The notes: generated by a model not told the origin, from the letters alone. Numbered from the stretch's first letter, positions 10,201-18,761 are shown. The stretch: 64,000 bases of DNA from Fontibacillus phaseoli (GCF_003337355.1 NZ_QPJW01000007.1:184919-248918), one strand, 5' to 3'. Translations and numbers: made by a program.

Positions 10201-10821
10201 ATCATGCATGACCTGACGAATTTCCTCGTTAAGTCCCTCCTTGACCATCAAATAATTTACGACTTGCTGATTCTCGAACAGAAGATCGATCGATCCTTGT
10301 CTTAACGCCTTAAGTCCCTCTTCAACCGTAGGATAAGTGCTGTAATAGTCCAATCCCACATTTTCCTTGAGTTGCTGTTCGGTGTATTGTCCGGCCGCAA
10401 CGCCGACCTTATAATCCGACAAGGTTTCGACCGTTACTTCATCATCAAAATATTCTCTGGCATACACGCCAGCGTATGTACGCATTACGGGTTTGGAATA
10501 AATCAGATCGCTATTCCGACTCTCCATCACCGCCATCAGGCCGACGGTGTCAATCTCCTGGTTCTTTAGCCGAGCATAGGCGGCATCCCAAGTATCAAAA
10601 GTAAAATAGATCGAATACTTATCATCTTCAAATACCATGCGGGTCAGCTCAAGATCGAACCCTGAGGGATACCCGTGTTGATTGAACTTGTAAGGAGGAT
10701 AGTCCAGCTCGGTGTAATAGGCTACGTTATAACGAACGCCTCCGGCTCCAAGTACGGGATTAGAGAAACATGTTACAAGTAGGACGGCAAAAATGAGCAT
10801 CCAGAGGTTTCGCTTCATCAT
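7264..10821 (-). CDS. Transmembrane SBP-PAS-PAS-PAS-GGDEF-EAL cyclic-di-GMP protein
   Basis: An 1185-residue membrane signalling protein that would make or degrade cyclic di-GMP in response to an external ligand. In order: signal peptide (1-25), an extracellular family-3 solute-binding domain (about 30-250, with YTELDYPPYKFN and GVAAGQYTEQQL), a transmembrane helix (about 265-288), three PAS domains (about 300-410, 460-580, 625-740) joined by coiled coils, GGDEF, then EAL. The GGDEF motif is intact (828-832), but the upstream RxxD inhibitory site reads REEG, so product inhibition is probably lost. The EAL motif is ESL (956-958) with its glutamate kept, and DDFGTGYSS and AEGVE are present, so the phosphodiesterase looks active. 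It is a single gene with its own terminator, and its start overlaps ATGATG. Confidence 0.92.
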   Translation of the reverse strand: MMKRNLWMLIFAVLLVTCFSNPVLGAGGVRYNVAYYTELDYPPYKFNQHGYPSGFDLELTRMVFEDDKYSIYFTFDTWDAAYARLKNQEIDTVGLMAVMESRNSDLIYSKPVMRTYAGVYAREYFDDEVTVETLSDYKVGVAAGQYTEQQLKENVGLDYYSTYPTVEEGLKALRQGSIDLLFENQQVVNYLMVKEGLNEEIRQVMHDLYPVDIAYGVSKGSPDLVNYINQRIDDLRGEKNYEELYEKYFFKHSDFYGERIRNRYILVGCVLVLLIALSYVLLKLYINRLRRTIYGEQEFSKDILDHTNLFIWAVQGDRRILRFNKYAEWLTGIKESDAVGKKYDNLPVLKERYFELFALLDDALTMKFADDREMTLVCADGSPPKVFLFRSATIRGLSGDPDVFIVAGVDIQERKMYENKLQKSYQELEATYEELAATQEELELQFDELIKKEDKLRISEERFRLATLGSGAVIWDKVHDSDYYFVSDRIFELLGYDRFEIPHSIEGWKMLVHPDDLADTMKRRQDYLDGKTPVYESEYRMRKKDESYNWIEARGKLRKNSEGHVIRFAGSMIDITERKQSELRLQQSYQDLEAVCEELTAAQEELRINYEQLLENQEMLRRNEERYRRVTEASNGGIWEIDLVRKRYYYSQRWFELLGYTHEDHVTSEMLTDIVHTDDMEDYEREMEAAIENRKSLFECQYRLRMKDGEYRWFQARGKIVFNEDGEACRFTGSNTDIHELKLSQQRLQYLAYYDALSDLPNRLYLLEELEAVFSRPEEKAALFFVDTDNFKYINDTLGHKFGDRLLMDASARLSEIIREEGTLFRLGGDEFVILMKNMERKEQTVDLADRLLEGFHEPFHINGSDLYVSVSIGISYYPQDGENAEEILKNADVAMYAAKEAGKGKYMVFDPSFLQAFNERVKLEKYLRQGLQNGEFLLHYQPQLSLKTGRITGFESLIRWNSPELGFVSPLTFIKVAEDSRLIVSIGEWVILQSCMFAKRLQDDGHGTYKIAVNISVIQLLQDNFVNKVMEALEVTGLEPQYLELEITESTIVESFDRLIQSLSFLRSKGIQIALDDFGTGYSSLGYLKQMPITTLKIDKTFIEQVPKDDDNRSLARAIVLIGRKMGLQVVAEGVETEQQMQHVKRAKCDVIQGYYISKPLPEEEAIRLLHSNPVYDLSGKAQV

Positions 10822-11023
10822 TATGCACCCTTTGAAATTATGGTCTACACCCGGCCATCAGAAGAGAAAAACGAGAGAGCAGGAACAGGATCGGGAGTCA
10901 TGGTACTTGAAACAGTGACTGTGAGTCCGGCTTTCCAGAATATTCATCCTTTTTCGTTTAATTTTAACATATTCCGGGAAGTTGAAATAGGCTTTTTTAC
11001 CTAACTTGCGAATCTGGTAATCA

Positions 11024-11069
11024 TAAAAAAACAAGACCCGCTACTGCCCTATAAGCAGCGTCAGGTCTT
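11024..11069 (-). terminator. Terminator after the formate/nitrite-type channel gene
   Basis: Two-step stem (AAGACC/GGTCTT outside, GCT-CTGC/GCAG-C inside) followed on the minus strand by T7, just past the gene at 11078. Confidence 0.8.
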
Positions 11070-11077
11070 AATCGGTT

Positions 11078-11884
11078 TTACTTTTTTGTCGAATCAGGAG
11101 TACTTTCCGCATCCAGAAACGGCTTGTTGACAAAATAGTACATATAACCCATCAATAAAACGCCACCCACCAGATTACCCAGCGTAACCGGGATCAGATT
11201 ATGTACGACTCCGCCGAAGGAAATAGTCCCCGGGTGGTTAAGCACCAGCGCAATCGCGAAAGTACACATATTGGCAATGCTGTGCTCGTAACCCGAAATA
11301 AAAAAACAGAAAACGAACAACATCATGGCAAACATTTTAGCGCCGTCACCCTGGAGTGACATGGGTACAAAGAAGGCCAAACAAACCAGCCAGTTACACA
11401 GAATCGCCCGGAAAAACAATTCGATCGTCGACGTGCTCATCTTATGTTCCACGACATTCAGCAGAAAGCTGTTTACGGAAGAATCCGTGAATAGTCCCGT
11501 CAGATAGATAAGCAGCGCAAAAGCGCAGGCCCCAAGAATGTTGCCCAGATAACTGAGCACCCACAGCTTCACCACCTGGAGCCACTTCAGCTTCTTTCGA
11601 AGCGCGGCGTATGTGTAGTAAAAGGTATTTCCGGTAAACAAATCCCCTCCGCCGTAAGCGATCAGGATGATAGCCGCGCCAAACGTTACGGCGGCCATCG
11701 GATAAGTCAGCGGGGAATGCTCCAAGTAGAAGAAGTTTCCTGTCTTGAAGGCCACGATTACCCCAAATCCGATGAACATGCTGGCAAGCATGGCTCTGGC
11801 GATGTAACGAAGCTGGCTTTGTTTAAATATTTTGTATTTTTTCAGCGCCAGCTCTTCCACTTTTAGCAGCGATTCAGTTTCCAT
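11078..11884 (-). CDS. Formate/nitrite transporter (FNT) family channel
   Basis: A 268-residue integral membrane protein with six predicted helices. Family motifs are the early AYGGGDLFTGN and the later NLIPVTLGNLVGG, the two half-helix regions that line the pore in FNT proteins such as FocA and NirC. It should move a small monovalent anion (formate, nitrite or hydrosulfide); which one cannot be told from sequence. The start follows a GGGGGG ribosome site. It is monocistronic, with a terminator downstream. Its upstream region holds a perfect Fur-type box about 130 bases from the start, which may serve this gene, the divergent small gene, or both. Confidence 0.9.
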   Translation of the reverse strand: METESLLKVEELALKKYKIFKQSQLRYIARAMLASMFIGFGVIVAFKTGNFFYLEHSPLTYPMAAVTFGAAIILIAYGGGDLFTGNTFYYTYAALRKKLKWLQVVKLWVLSYLGNILGACAFALLIYLTGLFTDSSVNSFLLNVVEHKMSTSTIELFFRAILCNWLVCLAFFVPMSLQGDGAKMFAMMLFVFCFFISGYEHSIANMCTFAIALVLNHPGTISFGGVVHNLIPVTLGNLVGGVLLMGYMYYFVNKPFLDAESTPDSTKK

Positions 11885-12014
11885 AGTGCCCCCCTTGTAT
11901 TATTTCTCCTCATTTTCCATATATCCAAGACATTGTCAAGCCAATCCCCTTTTTCTGGGTAGAAGCTTGATATTTACTTTTTGCCGTAATTTATGCATAA
12001 TGATAATTAGTATA

Positions 12015-12029
12015 TGATAATGATTATCA
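12015..12029. promoter_or_regulatory. Perfect Fur box (7-1-7)
   Basis: TGATAATGATTATCA matches the Bacillus Fur consensus TGATAAT-N-ATTATCA at every position. PerR and Zur boxes differ in the outer bases. A TATGAT hexamer (12013-12018), with TTTATG 17 bases before it, overlaps the box, so bound Fur would block a rightward promoter. It lies 57 bases before the small gene at 12086. Confidence 0.85.
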
Positions 12030-12085
12030 TTATTGATTTGTCCAACAAGAATTCGGAATTTCATAGAATAAGGAGTTTGAAGCCC

Positions 12086-12241
12086 ATGAAAGTATCTACC
12101 CGCAAATCTTCGCTGCAAATCGACGATTACTTGGATCTGCTGAACCTCGCGTCCAGCTTGGAAGATCTCAAATGGCAAAAAGAAATTATCCGCAAGCTGG
12201 AATACCTGCAGGCGGAATTGCAGCCCGAGAGGCTAAAATAG
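12086..12241 (+). CDS. Small protein behind a Fur box, function unknown
   Basis: A 51-residue soluble protein, predicted to be mostly helical (IDDYLDLLNLASSLEDLKWQ and a charged C-terminal helix), with no membrane segment or cysteines. AAGGAG stands 11 bases before the ATG. An upstream in-frame ATG would place the Fur box inside the coding sequence and is rejected. I do not recognise the family. In Bacillus subtilis small Fur-regulated proteins (FbpA, FbpB, FbpC) take part in iron sparing. This one is not notably basic, so a link to them is only an analogy from context. Confidence 0.6.
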   Translation: MKVSTRKSSLQIDDYLDLLNLASSLEDLKWQKEIIRKLEYLQAELQPERLK

Positions 12242-12261
12242 CCTTACTACCTCAAGTTGGA

Positions 12262-12291
12262 TTGACAAGCGCAGGATTTATACTGTATATT
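12262..12291 (+). promoter_or_regulatory. Candidate sigma-A promoter for a leader RNA
   Basis: TTGACA at 12262-12267 and TATATT at 12286-12291 with an 18-base spacer. Transcription would start near 12298 and meet the terminator hairpin at 12326-12376 before reaching the gene at 12444. Confidence 0.55.
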
Positions 12292-12325
12292 TGACAAAAA
12301 TAGGATGCAAACAAACTTGCGATGG

Positions 12326-12376
12326 AAGCACCCGTAAGCAAAGGCACACTTCGTGCCTTTCTTGCGGGTGCTTTTT
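12326..12376 (+). terminator. Strong terminator hairpin in the leader
   Basis: Long, nearly perfect stem-loop: AGCACCCG, TAAG and AAAGGCAC pair with GTGCCTTT, CTTG and CGGGTGCT, followed by T5. It lies 84 bases after the 51-residue gene and 67 bases before the next start codon. It either ends the upstream transcript or works as an attenuator, or it is the 3' end of a short RNA. Confidence 0.85.
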
Positions 12377-12443
12377 GTCGTCGGGAAGTCCCCGGAGAGA
12401 TCCGGATGCTTTTAAATTTGGTAATCAAGGAGGAGTGCGTAAA

Positions 12444-13256
12444 ATGAAAAAACAAATTCTGATGATGCTAGCCTTAGCCATTTGGCTGGCAGCGTGCTTG
12501 GGAGGTAGTACGGTTATGGCCGCAGCCATTGAATTTACCGATTCCCTGGGATCCCAATTGAACAAGACAGCCGACGGTGCCGGAGGCGCAATGCGAACCA
12601 AAATACTCAAGCAGTATGCCGACTTGTCCAAACTTCAAGATGAGCATAACTCTCTGGTGAGCAAAACCTCCGGTCTTCATTATGACAATGAAGCCCGGCT
12701 TACCGCCGCCCGTAAAGAAATCAAAGAAATCGACGGAGACAAAATTCGCAGGCTGGACGAACAAGTGAAATCGGCAAAAAGCAAGTACCAGCCTCTTTTT
12801 GATTCTTATTCATCTATCAGCAAACAGGCTTCCGCCGCCAAAAAGCTTAAAGACAAAACGTTGTCCAAACTGCTCCAAACCCAGGCTGATGGCCTTAAAA
12901 CAGCCAGCACGCTGGCCAGGCAGGATATCCGCAACAAGGAATCGGCTCTACAAGCCGCCAAGAAAGAGAAGACGCGCAAAGCGAAGGAAATTCGGAAGAT
13001 TCTCGGCGAGAGCGACCTTCATAAGAGCAAAATCAAGGCGGAGAAGAGCGCAATGGCTTCCACGAACAAACTGATTTCCACGGAGTGGAGTAATTTTAAG
13101 GCGGCAGTTAAAAAGAGCGAAGCCGACCGTACGACCGACACGCTTACCCGGCTGCATACCCTCTCTTCCCAAGCATTGAAGAACAAGCAGAACATCTATA
13201 ATTTGGAGGTGAAAATTTCGGCATCCGCCAAGAATGCGGAAGACAAACTGCGTTAA
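12444..13256 (+). CDS. Exported lysine-rich coiled-coil protein
   Basis: A 270-residue protein with an N-terminal export signal. The hydrophobic run contains LAAC (residues 15-18), which fits a lipoprotein box, but AMAA-type cleavage after the MAAA stretch is also possible. The rest is almost entirely helical, rich in lysine, alanine and glutamate, with long heptad-like segments (for example residues 60-120 and 140-215), so an elongated cell-surface or wall-zone protein is likely. AAGGAGG lies at ideal spacing before the start. I do not recognise the family and see no enzymatic motif. It may be controlled by the leader terminator upstream. Confidence 0.75.
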   Translation: MKKQILMMLALAIWLAACLGGSTVMAAAIEFTDSLGSQLNKTADGAGGAMRTKILKQYADLSKLQDEHNSLVSKTSGLHYDNEARLTAARKEIKEIDGDKIRRLDEQVKSAKSKYQPLFDSYSSISKQASAAKKLKDKTLSKLLQTQADGLKTASTLARQDIRNKESALQAAKKEKTRKAKEIRKILGESDLHKSKIKAEKSAMASTNKLISTEWSNFKAAVKKSEADRTTDTLTRLHTLSSQALKNKQNIYNLEVKISASAKNAEDKLR

Positions 13257-13274
13257 CGGTTGAAATACAACCGA

Positions 13275-13314
13275 AAAAGGCTGCACCGGTTCAAATCCGG
13301 CGCAGCCTTTCCTT
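13275..13314 (+). terminator. Bidirectional terminator
   Basis: Stem AAAGGCTGC / GCAGCCTTT with inner CGG/CCG, between the convergent coiled-coil and gltD genes. Confidence 0.85.
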
Positions 13315-13347
13315 CTCACCTATGCAACTTATTATTCATTCGAGGGA

Positions 13348-14838
13348 TTAAATCACGGAACTCACAGTTTCTTTAAGCAGGTAACGATTGACCTCTTTGG
13401 CTGCCTGACGGCCTTCTTGGATAGCCCAGACGACCAGACTCTGTCCACGACGCATGTCCCCGGCAGCAAATATCCCCTCTACGTTAGTGCTGAAGCTTCC
13501 CTCCCTGGTTTTCACGTTGGAGCGCGCGTCTTGCTGAATGCCCAATTGCGACAACAAGCCCTCCTCCGGCCCGGTAAATCCAAGCGCCAGCAAAACCATG
13601 TCCGCCGGAAGCACTTGTTCCGTCCCCGGGATGAAGTCTGGAATCATCCCGCCTTGGTCCGAAGTCTTCCATTCGATCTCCGATATGTGCACCCCGGAGA
13701 TGACTCCCCGCTCGTCGCCGACGAAGCGTTTCGTCGAGGTCAAATATCGGCGAGGATCGTTGCCGAATACCCGGATTGCCTCCTGCTGGCCGTAATCCGT
13801 CTTCAGTACCTTAGGCCATTCCGGCCAAGGATTTGCCGGCTGGCGGGTCAAAGGCGGCTGCGGCATAATCTCCAGTTGCGTAACGCTGCGGCAGCCATGA
13901 CGGATCGCCGTAGCCACGCAGTCCGTCCCGGTATCTCCCCCGCCGATTACGACGACATCCTTGCCTTTGGCAGAAATATACCGGCCGTCTTCCAGGCCGG
14001 AATCCAGCAGGCTTCGCGTATTTTGCGTCAGAAAGTCCATCGCTTGATAGATGCCTTCCAGTCTTCTTCCCTCCAGGTTCAGATCCCGCATCCTCGTAGA
14101 ACCGCCGCATAACACCACCGCGTCGTAAGACTCCAGCAATTGCTCCGTGGTAAGGTCTTTCCCTACCTCACAGCCGGTCACAAAGTCGATGCCTTCGGCC
14201 ATAAGAAGGTCTACACGGCGTTGGACAGTAGCTTTATCAAGCTTCATGTTTGGAATGCCGTACATCAGCAGTCCGCCGACCCGGTCCGCGCGTTCATAAA
14301 CCGTCACCGTATGTCCCGCTTGATTCAACTGATCCGCACACGCCAGTCCGGCCGGGCCGGATCCCACGACGGCCACTCTTTTTCCGGTCCGCGTCCCCGG
14401 GATTTCCGGCTGAATCCAGCCTTCGGCAAAGCCTCTATCGATGATAGCCTTCTCTATGCTCTTGATCGTTACGGGAGAACCGTTCTTGCCGACCGTACAC
14501 GCGCCTTCGCATGGAGCAGGACATACGCGGCCGGTGAATTCCGGAAAATTGTTTATTTTCTGCAGCCGTTTCAAGGCTTCCCTCCAGCTTCCGCGATACA
14601 CCAGGTCGTTCCATTCGGGGATCAGATTATGCACCGGACAGCCGGATGCCATTCCCGAGATCAGCCGGCCGGCATGGCAAAACGGAGTGCCGCAATCCAT
14701 GCACCGGGCTCCCTGAACCCTCAGCTTCTCTTCTTCCAGCGGAACCGAAAACTCCTCCCAGGAAGATATCCGCCCCAGCGGTTGAATTTCCCCCGGCACT
14801 TCCCTCTGATATTCCAAAAACCCGGTTGCTTTTCCCAT
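13348..14838 (-). CDS. gltD: Glutamate synthase small (NADPH) subunit
   Basis: Supplies electrons from NADPH through FAD and iron-sulfur clusters for making glutamate from glutamine and 2-oxoglutarate. The 496-residue protein has the N-terminal cysteine motifs of two 4Fe-4S clusters ([17 protein letters not shown] and [12 protein letters not shown]), the FAD-binding [15 protein letters not shown] (about 145-165), and the NADPH-binding [12 protein letters not shown] (about 285). The start at 14838 is chosen for AGGGGG six bases upstream; earlier in-frame ATGs have no such site. No large subunit gene (gltB) is adjacent, so it either pairs with a distant gltB or serves another oxidoreductase of the GltD-like family. 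A terminator follows. Confidence 0.93.
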   Translation of the reverse strand: MGKATGFLEYQREVPGEIQPLGRISSWEEFSVPLEEEKLRVQGARCMDCGTPFCHAGRLISGMASGCPVHNLIPEWNDLVYRGSWREALKRLQKINNFPEFTGRVCPAPCEGACTVGKNGSPVTIKSIEKAIIDRGFAEGWIQPEIPGTRTGKRVAVVGSGPAGLACADQLNQAGHTVTVYERADRVGGLLMYGIPNMKLDKATVQRRVDLLMAEGIDFVTGCEVGKDLTTEQLLESYDAVVLCGGSTRMRDLNLEGRRLEGIYQAMDFLTQNTRSLLDSGLEDGRYISAKGKDVVVIGGGDTGTDCVATAIRHGCRSVTQLEIMPQPPLTRQPANPWPEWPKVLKTDYGQQEAIRVFGNDPRRYLTSTKRFVGDERGVISGVHISEIEWKTSDQGGMIPDFIPGTEQVLPADMVLLALGFTGPEEGLLSQLGIQQDARSNVKTREGSFSTNVEGIFAAGDMRRGQSLVVWAIQEGRQAAKEVNRYLLKETVSSVI

Positions 14839-15022
14839 CTCCATCCCCCTGTTCCCGTACGCCGCCCAATCCATCCGAATTCCCGCGTCATTGCGTTATC
14901 GTTATAAAGCAAAACATTGCAAGTTTGCGTTACTATTCATGTTCGGCACACTAAATACGTTTATGTTATCACCGAACCCCTTGTCCGCTGAATGAAGAAT
15001 GTCACTTCCAATGGCACAATAA

Positions 15023-15083
15023 AAAGCCCCTGCGACATATCTTTTATCCTCGATTGATCGGATAAAGATCTGTTTGCAGGGGT
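15023..15083 (-). terminator. Terminator of the upstream YesMN operon
   Basis: Two-tier hairpin: outer GCCCCTGC / GCAGGGG(T), inner ATCTTTTATCC / GGATAAAGAT. On the minus strand it ends in C-TTTTTATT, so it would stop leftward transcripts coming from the response regulator at 15198. Confidence 0.8.
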
Positions 15084-15197
15084 TTCCGGTCGCCGTATTG
15101 AATTTGAATGGGGCAAGTACGTAAAATGTTCTTACGATCGCTGTTGGCCGATTCTTCGGAATCATTTTACTCTCTTGCCAACATCTTATTCTTTAGT

Positions 15198-16817
15198 TCA
15201 TTCCAGTTCCTCATGATTCGCCCGCCCGGAACCCGCAAGCCGTTCATGGCCCGCGAACAGCTTGCCGCGGTATTCGAACGGAGAAATGCCCTCCAGTTCC
15301 TTGAACACCCTGGAGAACTGCTTCGTATTCTCAAAGCCGACTGCGGCTCCGATCTCCGACAATTTCAGCGTATCGGTTCCGATCATCTCTTTCGCTTTGC
15401 GGATGCGCACTTTTTTTAAATACAGCACAAAGCTTTCCCCCGTATAGGCTTTAAAAGCTTCGCTAAAATAGGAATAATTCAGCGAGACATAGTTGCTCAC
15501 CATGGCCATATTCAGCGCACGATGATAGTTTTCTTCGATATAGGCGACCGCTTCCCTCATATCCCCGTGTTCGCTGTGAGCCGAACGGATTCCCTTAATA
15601 TATTCGTCCAGCCCGAGCAGCAACTGTTCCAGCGACCTGTAGTAGTCATGGAAGTGGCGGAAGTTCGTCATCGTGCCGACTTTCCGGTAGAGCTTCAATA
15701 CTTCAATAGAAGCTTCCCCGTATACCCGGAACACTTCGTCCAGCACCTGTTCGTTGATGCGTCTGCTTACGGCTTCCAGATAAGCGATATCGATCCCGGG
15801 CAAAACCTCGATCCGGAAAATGTCATGCAAAAGCGCCCCGACCTCTCTCCCCCGGTTAGTGCCTAGAATATTTCCAAGCTTGCGGATATCCTCCTCCGGT
15901 ACGGGAAACATCACCCTTTTCGCCTGCAATTCGCTGTACCAAATCAGCCGCGTTTTCGGAAAAATGAAGGTGTATTCCAGCGACGTCCGGGCATTCGCGT
16001 AACATTTGGCGATATCCTCCTGCCGGTTGCCCTCCTCGCTGATTCCCATCAGAAGGCCGCCCAGATCTTTCTCTGCGGCGAGTTGCGACAATTCCGCGAA
16101 TTTCCGCTGCGGACCTCCGATCAGCACAACCCGGCCTTCACTGTCCAACAAAGAAGCATTTAAATGGCCTTGAACGCTGCTGAGCATATGTTCGGCCAGC
16201 GATTTGAGTTCGTCCCTATTCATCCGTCTTCCATCTTCATATCTATAGCTCAGCACGGCTACCGAAAAAGGAAGGGAGTAACCTTCGAATCCGATTTCCT
16301 CACCCAGTTTGGCCGCCTCTTCCTCCGTTATCTCAGGCTGCAGCAAAAACTCCTGAAGACGTCTTGACTGTAGCTGAATCCGATACGCTTCCGTCGTTGC
16401 AATCTGTTCAGCCAACTGCGAACGCTTCTTCAAGTCTTCCTCGCTTTTGCGCAGGGCGGCGAACAGTTCGTCCCGGCGAATCGGCTTCAACAAATAGTCC
16501 ATGACCTGATACCGGATTGCTGCTTTAGCGTATTCGAAATCTTCATAGCCGCTGAGGATGATGACGATCGGCCGGTGGCCCGGATCATCCGGTCCGGATG
16601 TCCCCGACATTTTTTCGATCAATGTGATGCCATCCATAACAGGCATACGGATGTCGGTGATAACGACGTCCGCTCCCTCGGAACGATATAACTCCAGCGC
16701 TTCGGCTCCCTGTGTCGCTGTCATCACCTGATAGAGGCCCGGAAATTCCCGCTCAATCATCGTCTTCAACCCGATTCGGATATTTTTCTCGTCATCGACG
16801 ATCAACAATTTTATCAT
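15198..16817 (-). CDS. YesN-type response regulator with AraC DNA-binding domain
   Basis: A 539-residue transcription regulator, probably activating the adjacent sugar importer when phosphorylated by the overlapping kinase. The receiver domain (1-125) has DDE at 8-10 and D55 in ITDIRMP, followed by the switch residues in LSGYEDFEYAKAAI and the lysine in LLKPI. A central region of about 300 residues has no recognised motif. The C-terminal AraC domain (about 430-530) contains the two helix-turn-helices, with SYFSEAFKAYTGESF and KIGAAVGF-like ENTKQFSRVFKEL. Its start lies inside the end of the kinase gene (26-base overlap). A strong terminator follows. Confidence 0.94.
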   Translation of the reverse strand: MIKLLIVDDEKNIRIGLKTMIEREFPGLYQVMTATQGAEALELYRSEGADVVITDIRMPVMDGITLIEKMSGTSGPDDPGHRPIVIILSGYEDFEYAKAAIRYQVMDYLLKPIRRDELFAALRKSEEDLKKRSQLAEQIATTEAYRIQLQSRRLQEFLLQPEITEEEAAKLGEEIGFEGYSLPFSVAVLSYRYEDGRRMNRDELKSLAEHMLSSVQGHLNASLLDSEGRVVLIGGPQRKFAELSQLAAEKDLGGLLMGISEEGNRQEDIAKCYANARTSLEYTFIFPKTRLIWYSELQAKRVMFPVPEEDIRKLGNILGTNRGREVGALLHDIFRIEVLPGIDIAYLEAVSRRINEQVLDEVFRVYGEASIEVLKLYRKVGTMTNFRHFHDYYRSLEQLLLGLDEYIKGIRSAHSEHGDMREAVAYIEENYHRALNMAMVSNYVSLNYSYFSEAFKAYTGESFVLYLKKVRIRKAKEMIGTDTLKLSEIGAAVGFENTKQFSRVFKELEGISPFEYRGKLFAGHERLAGSGRANHEELE

Positions 16818-18705
16818 TATTGCCTGCCCCTCCTGTCAAAAGCACTTTGGGTATGATCATAACAACACTGGTATAGCCGCCCGGCTCGCTGAGCACTTCC
16901 AGACCGTAAGCCTGACCGAAGAACAATCGGACTCTCTCCTGAACATTGATTAACCCGATCCCCCGGGCCTTTTCATCCTTTCCGAAACCGCCGGGAACCT
17001 TTTCCCTTGCGCCGATTAGATTCAGTTCCGCGTTCAACCTGTTCAACTGTTCGGATTCGATCCCGTCTCCGTTATCCGTCACCGAAATCCGGATATTCTC
17101 CTCCTGCCATTCGGCGACGCGGATATGGACTTCCCGGGTCCCCGTCTCTTCTCCCGTCCAGGCATGTTTTACCGCATTTTCAACAATCGGTTGCAGCGAC
17201 ATTTTGAGTACTTCCAATTCCATATAATCATCGGGTATATCAAGCCGGAGTTGAATGGGCTCATCAAATCGGATATTCATAACCTCTATATAGTTCTCGA
17301 TGTGCCGGACTTCATCGCGGAGTTTCACGTACTCTCCGGACCATTTGAAGTTATATCTCATCATACCGCCTAGAGAGGTTAGCGCATCGGAGATGGCCCT
17401 CTGATTCTCAATCTCGGCCAGCATCTTAATGTTCTCTAAGGTATTGTAAAGGAAATGAGCGTCGATTTGGTTGTGAAGCGTACGCAGTTCCGCTTCCTTG
17501 GTCAGGGCCTGCTTATATACAGCCTGCGCCATCAGCGTATTGATGGTGTTCATCAGCTTCGAGAAGTGATGTGCCAGTTCCCCGACTTCACCGCCACCGC
17601 GGACGGCGATTCCGCTGTATGCCTCTCCCCTCCGGAGCTTCTTCATTTCCTCGGTCAGCAGACGAAGATTTTTCAAAATAAAAGCATTCATAATATAAGT
17701 AATGATGGTTACGAGCGTGATGAAACCTATATTGGCTCCGATCAATAGATTGCGTGTATGTGAAATTTCCTCCAGCACATTGTCCATAGAAACGATATTA
17801 AGCAGATCCGCATTGATTCGCTCGATCGGCTTGTGCAGCAGAAGAAATGATTTTCCGTTTTCCGTATAATTGTTATCCCATTCTCCGGTTACCCTGTAAT
17901 GCTGAAGCCGCTCCCGGATCACCGTTTGCATCTTTGGATTGGCCGCAAGGAAAGAATTTTTGTCACGGGTAAATATCTGAGCTTCGCTATCCACGATCAA
18001 CATTTGTGATTGGCTGTCCTGAATGACGGAGTAGGTTCTGGGGCTAAACTTCTCCAGCATCATATCTACCTGAACCATACCTACATGATGATTGGCCGGA
18101 ATGCTCATTTCCCGGAGAAGAGACACCTTTGGTGAGAATGCAGGGGGCTGCCCCTTATAGCGGTTAAGGATATCCGGGTCATTGTAAAGGAAAGACCAGG
18201 ATTCCATTCCCTTCATCTGCTCTGCCTTCCGGTACCATACTTCGTCAGCCACTCGGCTTTCGCGCAGAAACATCGGCCAAATTTCAATAATGTTGTTGCT
18301 GGAGAACATGCGAAGATGCTCCACATTAGGGTTATAGTATTGAATGCGTGTCAGATCCTTGAAGATATTGTTATTGAAATTCACCAAATCTTCGGTATCA
18401 GGCTCAATGGTATTAGCCAAGTAGTCCCTTGCATCCGGATCTTCATATGCGACCTGCATGGCCCGGGCCATGGATTCGATCTGCGTATCAATATGCAGTT
18501 CTTCCATATCGAGCAGGGAATAATTCTTGTCCCTTGCATCCCGCACATACATGTCATTAATCATTTCATACGAATAAAAGGACACCAACACGCAAGGTCC
18601 CAAAATAATAAAAACATAGGCGGCAATCAGCCGGCTCTGCAACGAGCGGCGCCCGAACCAATACATGAAGGAATCCCATATCGACGACCAGCGATTGCTC
18701 TTCAT
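16792..18705 (-). CDS. YesM-type sensor histidine kinase
   Basis: A 637-residue membrane kinase. Transmembrane helices at about 28-50 and 295-320 bracket an extracellular sensor region; a HAMP segment and His_kinase domain follow. The H box reads IDAHFLYNTLENI, with phosphorylated histidine at about H417; most relatives have NPHFLYN, so the NP to DA change is a variant. The ATPase domain shows PIVENAVKHAW and DNGDGIESEQL. The start at 18705 has AAAAGGAG upstream; an in-frame TTG at 18735 lies within a terminator and is rejected. It is the fourth gene of a leftward cluster of two permeases, a lipoprotein, kinase and regulator. Confidence 0.94.
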   Translation of the reverse strand: MKSNRWSSIWDSFMYWFGRRSLQSRLIAAYVFIILGPCVLVSFYSYEMINDMYVRDARDKNYSLLDMEELHIDTQIESMARAMQVAYEDPDARDYLANTIEPDTEDLVNFNNNIFKDLTRIQYYNPNVEHLRMFSSNNIIEIWPMFLRESRVADEVWYRKAEQMKGMESWSFLYNDPDILNRYKGQPPAFSPKVSLLREMSIPANHHVGMVQVDMMLEKFSPRTYSVIQDSQSQMLIVDSEAQIFTRDKNSFLAANPKMQTVIRERLQHYRVTGEWDNNYTENGKSFLLLHKPIERINADLLNIVSMDNVLEEISHTRNLLIGANIGFITLVTIITYIMNAFILKNLRLLTEEMKKLRRGEAYSGIAVRGGGEVGELAHHFSKLMNTINTLMAQAVYKQALTKEAELRTLHNQIDAHFLYNTLENIKMLAEIENQRAISDALTSLGGMMRYNFKWSGEYVKLRDEVRHIENYIEVMNIRFDEPIQLRLDIPDDYMELEVLKMSLQPIVENAVKHAWTGEETGTREVHIRVAEWQEENIRISVTDNGDGIESEQLNRLNAELNLIGAREKVPGGFGKDEKARGIGLINVQERVRLFFGQAYGLEVLSEPGGYTSVVMIIPKVLLTGGAGNNDKIVDRR

Positions 18706-18730
18706 AAGCGGTGACTCCTTTTTATAAACA

Positions 18731-18761
18731 CCCAAAAGCCCGCGTGCAGCGGGCTTTTGGG
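18731..18761 (-). terminator. Terminator between importer lipoprotein and kinase
   Basis: Perfect 13-base-pair stem (CCCAAAAGCCCGC / GCGGGCTTTTGGG) with a 5-base loop, 8 bases after the binding-protein stop. It probably limits read-through from the abundant binding-protein message into the two-component genes. Confidence 0.85.

Noticed and set aside
11940..12178. Minus-strand frame over the Fur box and small gene
   Set aside because: It has no ribosome site and spans a regulatory region and the opposite small gene.
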